Shown here piece after piece: positions 61,901 through 64,000 of a stretch of DNA of 64,000 nt (its first letter is position 1; every line of letters begins with the position of its first letter). A program made the translations under genes and the position numbers. Source of the stretch: Geothermovivens sp964644845 (GTDB lineage: Bacteria > Zhuqueibacterota > Zhuqueibacteria > Oleimicrobiales > Geothermoviventaceae); contig CAZXXS010000064.1 in assembly GCA_964644845.1 (NCBI GenBank), forward strand, positions 53,312 to 117,311. The letters run 5' to 3'. Under the pieces are notes generated by a model. It was not told where the DNA came from, searched no databases, and saw only the letters and a list, made by a program, of their open reading frames with translations.

Positions 61901-61978
61901 AACCTTGAGCGGATGTTGTCGACCATGAACTCATTGAGTTCCTACCTGGGTTCGCAAATTGCGAACCTGGGTGGGTAA
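58970..61978 (+). CDS. fliD: Filament cap protein FliD, unusually long
   Basis: FliD caps the filament and folds flagellin at the tip. The N-terminus GLSFGGLASGLDTQQIIEQLMAIEHRPVDMLAQRQ and the C-terminal RQ-rich coiled coil (DIIDDIQERIDIWEERLALRRVQLEQRFTNLERMLSTMNSLSSYLGSQI) are diagnostic. The length of 1002 residues is about twice the usual. The extra is repeated beta modules: GDTISISGTDHNG...DSSGKLQITD (about 350-420) is similar to GDTIRISGKEHDNG...DSSGHIVIED (about 720-795). ATG 58970 has GAGGGTGA ahead. A 6-bp GAGCGC/GCGCTC hairpin (58898-58914) lies in the 155-base spacer. Confidence 0.94.
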   Translation: MLTQGLSFGGLASGLDTQQIIEQLMAIEHRPVDMLAQRQNHYEDLLEAWREVNSKLLSLKSVADSLSELSAFHLYTSSSEDEDIVTVSTTTDAQPGSHSIRVLQLAQPEKLASAAFSDSSEALGLSGEFLVNGKVVSVESTYSLLDIRDAINNADAGVTASVLAVNDDTYQLILSADDPGSDGFDLLDASGSDVLQSLGFSVGTETWKNQIDGGAATDYFSSRTSAIKTILGLTNAPSGTIKINGVDISIDLSTDSLNDIKDKIDAAGITGVSTSITTDTSSSTTKYRLEITGVTSFTDSNNVLETLGVLEADFSQGKSQVLTGSATNYKSDGVTPIDASTKWSEIYGANVANGDTISISGTDHNGNSVSGTYTISDVNDTVQGFLDYIESLFGDVTASFDSSGKLQITDNQTGQSQLSVTLTENNEGGGSLNFGTLSVSTYGYDIQLASGQDARFEIDGVLLTRSTNVVSDAIDGVTFTLHKADSSSTVNVSVTRDLDSVKQKIHDFAQKYNDIVQYINQQFTYNEDTQESGTLFADVTLKSIQSSIRRILVNEVEGLPSSMNALAQVGITTDRNGLIQIDDSDLTDALEDNFNAVVRLFIGEGTASDSDIQVLDWTKNTKPGTYDVVITQAAEQASVTGSTDLTSGLSSDTTLTITDYATGWQATVNLYAGDTIDTIVSRINTELSTEYNQQLTSSEAMTAGGNPITTSTLLTDIDTGTNPAFTVGDTIRISGKEHDNGDIEDTFTVEADSTVQDLLRAIQDAYGGEVVASVDSSGHIVIEDVTTGRSYTTLELTRYHDNTEYQDFGTFNTTVTGRYSLGITASNESGHLKITHTAWGSSNGFTISESGSELGITAGTYQGVDVAGTINGEEATGSGRVLTGDSDQTNIADLSILVTLTPDQLSSQGQDQGTVTITKGVAAQMEDHLDFITDSHTGYASQREEVLQDIIDDIQERIDIWEERLALRRVQLEQRFTNLERMLSTMNSLSSYLGSQIANLGG

Positions 61979-62071
61979 GATGGATTGTGTGACCCACGAC
62001 GCTTTGCGTTTGTTGTGAGGCGGATGACCACTGCGGAACGGAACCGACTAAACCGGGACGGAGGCGAGTAG

Positions 62072-62497
62072 ATGGCGCCACTTTCGGGACTGAACGAGTA
62101 CAAACAGGTCCAGATTGGTACAGCTGAGCAGGGCAAACTGATTTTGATGTTGTACGATGGTGCCATCGCATCCCTGAACAGGGCGGCAGAGGCCTTGCGT
62201 CAGGGAGACCACGTGGTAAAGGGGCAGTTCATTTTGAAGGCTCAGGACATTCTTCTCGAGTTGCTCGCTGGTTTGGACCTCGAGGCCGGGGAACTGGCGG
62301 TGAATCTGCAGTCACTTTATCTGTTCATGTACCGGCATCTGAACGAAGCGAACTTGAGGAAAAGTGAAAAGCACATTCAAGAAGTGCTGAGGATCTTGGG
62401 GGGGCTGCGTGAAGCGTGGGGCAAGGCGGTGGATCAAGTCTCCCGGGAGGGCACGTCAGTAGCAGAGGCACGTGCGGAGATGGCTGTGGTTGCCTGA
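62072..62497 (+). CDS. fliS: Flagellin export chaperone FliS
   Basis: FliS binds the C-terminus of flagellin before export. The 141-residue protein has the family start YKQVQIGTAEQGKLILMLYDGAIASLNRA and the QDILLELLAGLDLEAGELAVNLQSLYLFMYRHLNEAN segment. ATG 62072. It follows fliD, in the common fliC-flaG-fliD-fliS order. Confidence 0.95.
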   Translation: MAPLSGLNEYKQVQIGTAEQGKLILMLYDGAIASLNRAAEALRQGDHVVKGQFILKAQDILLELLAGLDLEAGELAVNLQSLYLFMYRHLNEANLRKSEKHIQEVLRILGGLREAWGKAVDQVSREGTSVAEARAEMAVVA

Positions 62498-62508
62498 GGG
62501 AGACAACA

Positions 62509-62967
62509 ATGCTGAGACCGGAGGACATTGCGCTGGCTGACGCGTTGCGGCAGCGTCTGAGCGAGCAGCTGCGCACAATTGACCGTCTACGTTCCGTGAG
62601 CGAGCGACAACGCAAGTCTCTGCGGAACAGAGATTTTGTGAAACTGGCGGAACATGAACGAGAAAGGCAGCAGATCTTCGAACAGATTCGCAGGGGGGAC
62701 AAAGAGCTTGACCAGCTTAAGAACGCCTGGACTCAGAAACGGGACCAGATGCCCGTTTCCGAGCAGGAGGCAATCGACAGCTTGATGGAACGTTTGCGGG
62801 ACAGTCTCCGTAACATTGTTGCAATTGAGGGTGACAACATCAATATGGTCCGAGAATTGCGGGACGAAGTAGACAAAGAGCTTCGCAGGCTGATGGGGGG
62901 GCGCAAAGTGGCCGGCTACGGTTCAGCCAGGCTTGCGGAAGGCCGATTTTTGGACACGAAAGGTTAG
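62509..62967 (+). CDS. FliT/FlgN-like coiled-coil chaperone
   Basis: A 152-residue, almost purely helical, highly charged protein with two long coiled-coil stretches (ERERQQIFEQIRRGDKELDQLKNAW and IVAIEGDNINMVRELRDEVDKELRRLMGG) and a short C-terminal KVAGYGSARLAEGRF tail. Its place after fliS suggests the chaperone for FliD or a FlgN-like role. The open frame reaches 62416, but ATG 62509 with GAGGGAGA ahead is the natural start. Confidence 0.7.
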   Translation: MLRPEDIALADALRQRLSEQLRTIDRLRSVSERQRKSLRNRDFVKLAEHERERQQIFEQIRRGDKELDQLKNAWTQKRDQMPVSEQEAIDSLMERLRDSLRNIVAIEGDNINMVRELRDEVDKELRRLMGGRKVAGYGSARLAEGRFLDTKG

Positions 62968-63039
62968 TGTTGTAAACTGTTCGTGCAGTAGTGAAACACC
63001 TGAACCGAAGAGGGACGTCCTACGGAAAGGATGGATGAC

Positions 63040-63456
63040 ATGGAGATCCGTGGAATTGGACCTGGATTGGGTCCGCAAGAATATCAACGGCAGAATGCAG
63101 ACAAAACTCAGCAACCGAACGAGGCGCCTCGTCAGGACGACGTTCAGATTTCTGAGGAGGCAAAACGGTTGTTCAAGGAGAAAGCTGCCGACTCAAGCGC
63201 TGTGTCCTCGCAGGAGCAGCGCATTGCTGATCTGGAGGAAAAGCTGACGCAAAAACTCGTCTCCGCTGGGGCTGTCGGCAGTCCGGAAGAGGCGCGGTCT
63301 TTGGCCTCACGCGTGGCGGCTAAAGCTTTTGAGGCTGGCAGCGAAACATCTGACAAACTTGAAGCGATTCGTCAGAAGATTGCCTCCGGCGCTTATGATC
63401 AGAAGGAAGTACTGAACAAAGTGGCTGATCGGTTGATGGAGGACATGGGTTTGTAA
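63040..63456 (+). CDS. flgM: FlgM-like anti-sigma-28 protein
   Basis: A 138-residue relative of FlgM, the secreted anti-sigma-28 factor. The N-terminal MEIRGIG...QDDVQISEEAKRLF and the C-terminal SDKLEAIRQKIASGAYDQKEVLNKVADRLMEDMG (about 104-137) match the two ends of FlgM, but a 55-residue helical insert lies between, making it longer than the usual 90-100. ATG 63040 has GGAAAGG 9 bases upstream; ATG 63031 lies right at the site. It sits at the far end of the filament genes, not beside flgN. Confidence 0.72.
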   Translation: MEIRGIGPGLGPQEYQRQNADKTQQPNEAPRQDDVQISEEAKRLFKEKAADSSAVSSQEQRIADLEEKLTQKLVSAGAVGSPEEARSLASRVAAKAFEAGSETSDKLEAIRQKIASGAYDQKEVLNKVADRLMEDMGL

Positions 63457-63571
63457 AGCGAGATTTGCCGGACCGTTCTGCCCATTTGCTCCGCACGCTT
63501 CGGCGGAGAAAACATGCTGTCCGGTCCTTGGCAAGCAATCTTGGCGCAGCAGTTTGTTTCTGGATTGGATG

Positions 63572-63604
63572 CGCCGTTCCAGGTTAACCTGGGACGGCGT
63601 TTTG
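63572..63604 (+). terminator. Rho-independent terminator after flgM
   Basis: CGCCGTTCCAGG (63572-63583) pairs with CCTGGGACGGCG (63588-63599) across a TTAA loop, 12 bp with one T-G wobble, followed by TTTTG. It is the clearest terminator in the window and marks the end of the flagellar cluster. Confidence 0.88.
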
Positions 63605-63730
63605 TCATTCAGGAGTGCAGCGCCCGAGCGGGGTATTCGGCAAGTCGCTTGAGGATGTTGCGTACGGCCTATCTACGGATTCACCGACGTAAGCGGCTCC
63701 GGCTAAGTTGCGCGGCATGCTGCCATTTCA

Positions 63731-63910
63731 CAGGTGTGCACCTGCGCGGACGCGTTTGTTCTTTCCGGCGGGGACTGAAGTCCCCGGCTACGTCAGCAGG
63801 TGGGGCCCGTGGTCGGGAGGCGACGGGGCGTGGCATGTTGGACTCACCGCAGGCGAAGCCGCCTTCAGGCGGCGATGTTTTTCTCGTAGCCCGGGGATTG
63901 GATCCCCGGG
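63731..63910 (+). repeat. Cluster of REP-like palindromic hairpins
   Basis: Four perfect small inverted repeats in 180 bases: CAGGTG-tg-CACCTG (63731-63744), GGGGAC-TGAA-GTCCCC (63770-63785), GCCGCC-TTCA-GGCGGC (63858-63873) and CCCGGGGAT-tgg-ATCCCCGGG (63890-63910). The last has flanking GTAG before it and the second has GGCTACG after it, the typical look of dispersed REP-like elements related to REP-associated transposases in other genomes. None is tied to a gene here. Confidence 0.6.
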
Positions 63911-64000
63911 CGGGCATCGGCGAGCTCCACAGGCTGACTGTACGGGGAGCCCCTGGGCAAGGAGAGCTGTGTGTGTTCTGCGGGACGTGTCTTTTCCAGC

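Larger units (their letters stand above)
63457..64000 (+). other. Downstream region without a recognised gene
   Basis: After flgM the 544 bases hold a two-part hairpin (CCGGAC/GTCCGG, 63468-63473/63519-63524, enclosing CTCCGC/GCGGAG), the terminator at 63572-63604, and the hairpin repeat group at 63731-63910. Short open frames on both strands are Arg/Pro-rich and lack ribosome sites. The flagellar cluster ends here. Confidence 0.6.

Noticed and set aside
1..64000. tRNA, rRNA, CRISPR array or transposase genes
   Set aside because: No cloverleaf, rRNA core motif, regular direct-repeat array or transposase-like frame was seen in a read of all intergenic regions.

Overview
The window is a nearly complete flagellar gene cluster. 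All 61 recognised genes lie on the plus strand, from the last 39 codons of fliF to a flgM-like anti-sigma gene that ends at a clear rho-independent terminator (63572-63604). The organism is a diderm bacterium, because the P-ring (flgI), L-ring (flgH) and P-ring chaperone (flgA) genes are present. The cluster also carries genes familiar from Gram-positive and deep-branching flagellar operons: flbD, the 'flg_new' protein, a FliY-like fliN, fliW-csrA, a second FliK-like gene and a free FlhB-tail gene. That mix suggests a non-proteobacterial diderm lineage, perhaps in or near the FCB group, but the sequence does not fix the phylum. The DNA is GC-rich, with strong GGAGG ribosome sites and frequent GTG and TTG starts.

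Layout. 1-8731: C-ring, export ATPase and hook assembly factors (fliF end, fliG, fliH, fliI, fliJ, a MotE-like gene, a giant fliK, flgD, flg_new). 8845-13706: hook protein flgE, flbD, stator genes motA and motB, fliL. 14249-23886: switch and export gate (fliM, fliN, fliO, fliP, fliQ, fliR, flhB, flhA), then the placement and number regulators flhF and flhG. 24186-31190: regulatory stretch with sigma-28 (fliA), small conserved-looking proteins, an HDOD protein, a TPR/SwrB-like membrane protein, a second FliK-like protein with a stand-alone FlhB-tail protein, and an RsbW/RsbV/GAF partner-switch module. 31711-40734: rod, rings and hook-filament junction (flgF, G, A, H, I, J, N, K, L), then fliW and csrA. 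40816-56859: a 16-kb sugar island of ten genes (two epimerases, two radical SAM proteins, an aminotransferase, a fused heptose-7-phosphate kinase/isomerase, a formyltransferase and three glycosyltransferase genes, two of them tandem enzymes with TPRs). 57210-63456: filament genes (fliC, flaG, fliD, fliS, a FliT/FlgN-like chaperone, flgM). 63457-64000: terminator and a cluster of hairpin repeats, no gene recognised.

How the genes work together. The first half builds the basal body and export gate. FliK, the second FliK-like protein, FlhB and the FlhB-tail protein probably set the hook-to-filament switch. FliA and the FlgM-like protein should time the late genes: fliC has a near-consensus sigma-28 promoter. 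FliW and CsrA probably tune flagellin translation through a near-consensus CsrA site over the fliC Shine-Dalgarno. The sugar island lies between csrA and fliC and most simply makes and attaches a flagellin glycan, possibly with an N-formylated amino sugar and a heptose.

Most unusual points: a predicted three-way-junction RNA directly before flgE; an in-frame HddA-GmhA-type fusion that keeps a relic internal ribosome site; a free FlhB tail that begins at the position matching the FlhB self-cleavage site; very long FliK and FliD proteins, with a beta module shared between FlgE and FliD; and many strong intergenic hairpins without U-tracts. No chemotaxis, tRNA, rRNA, CRISPR or transposase gene was seen.
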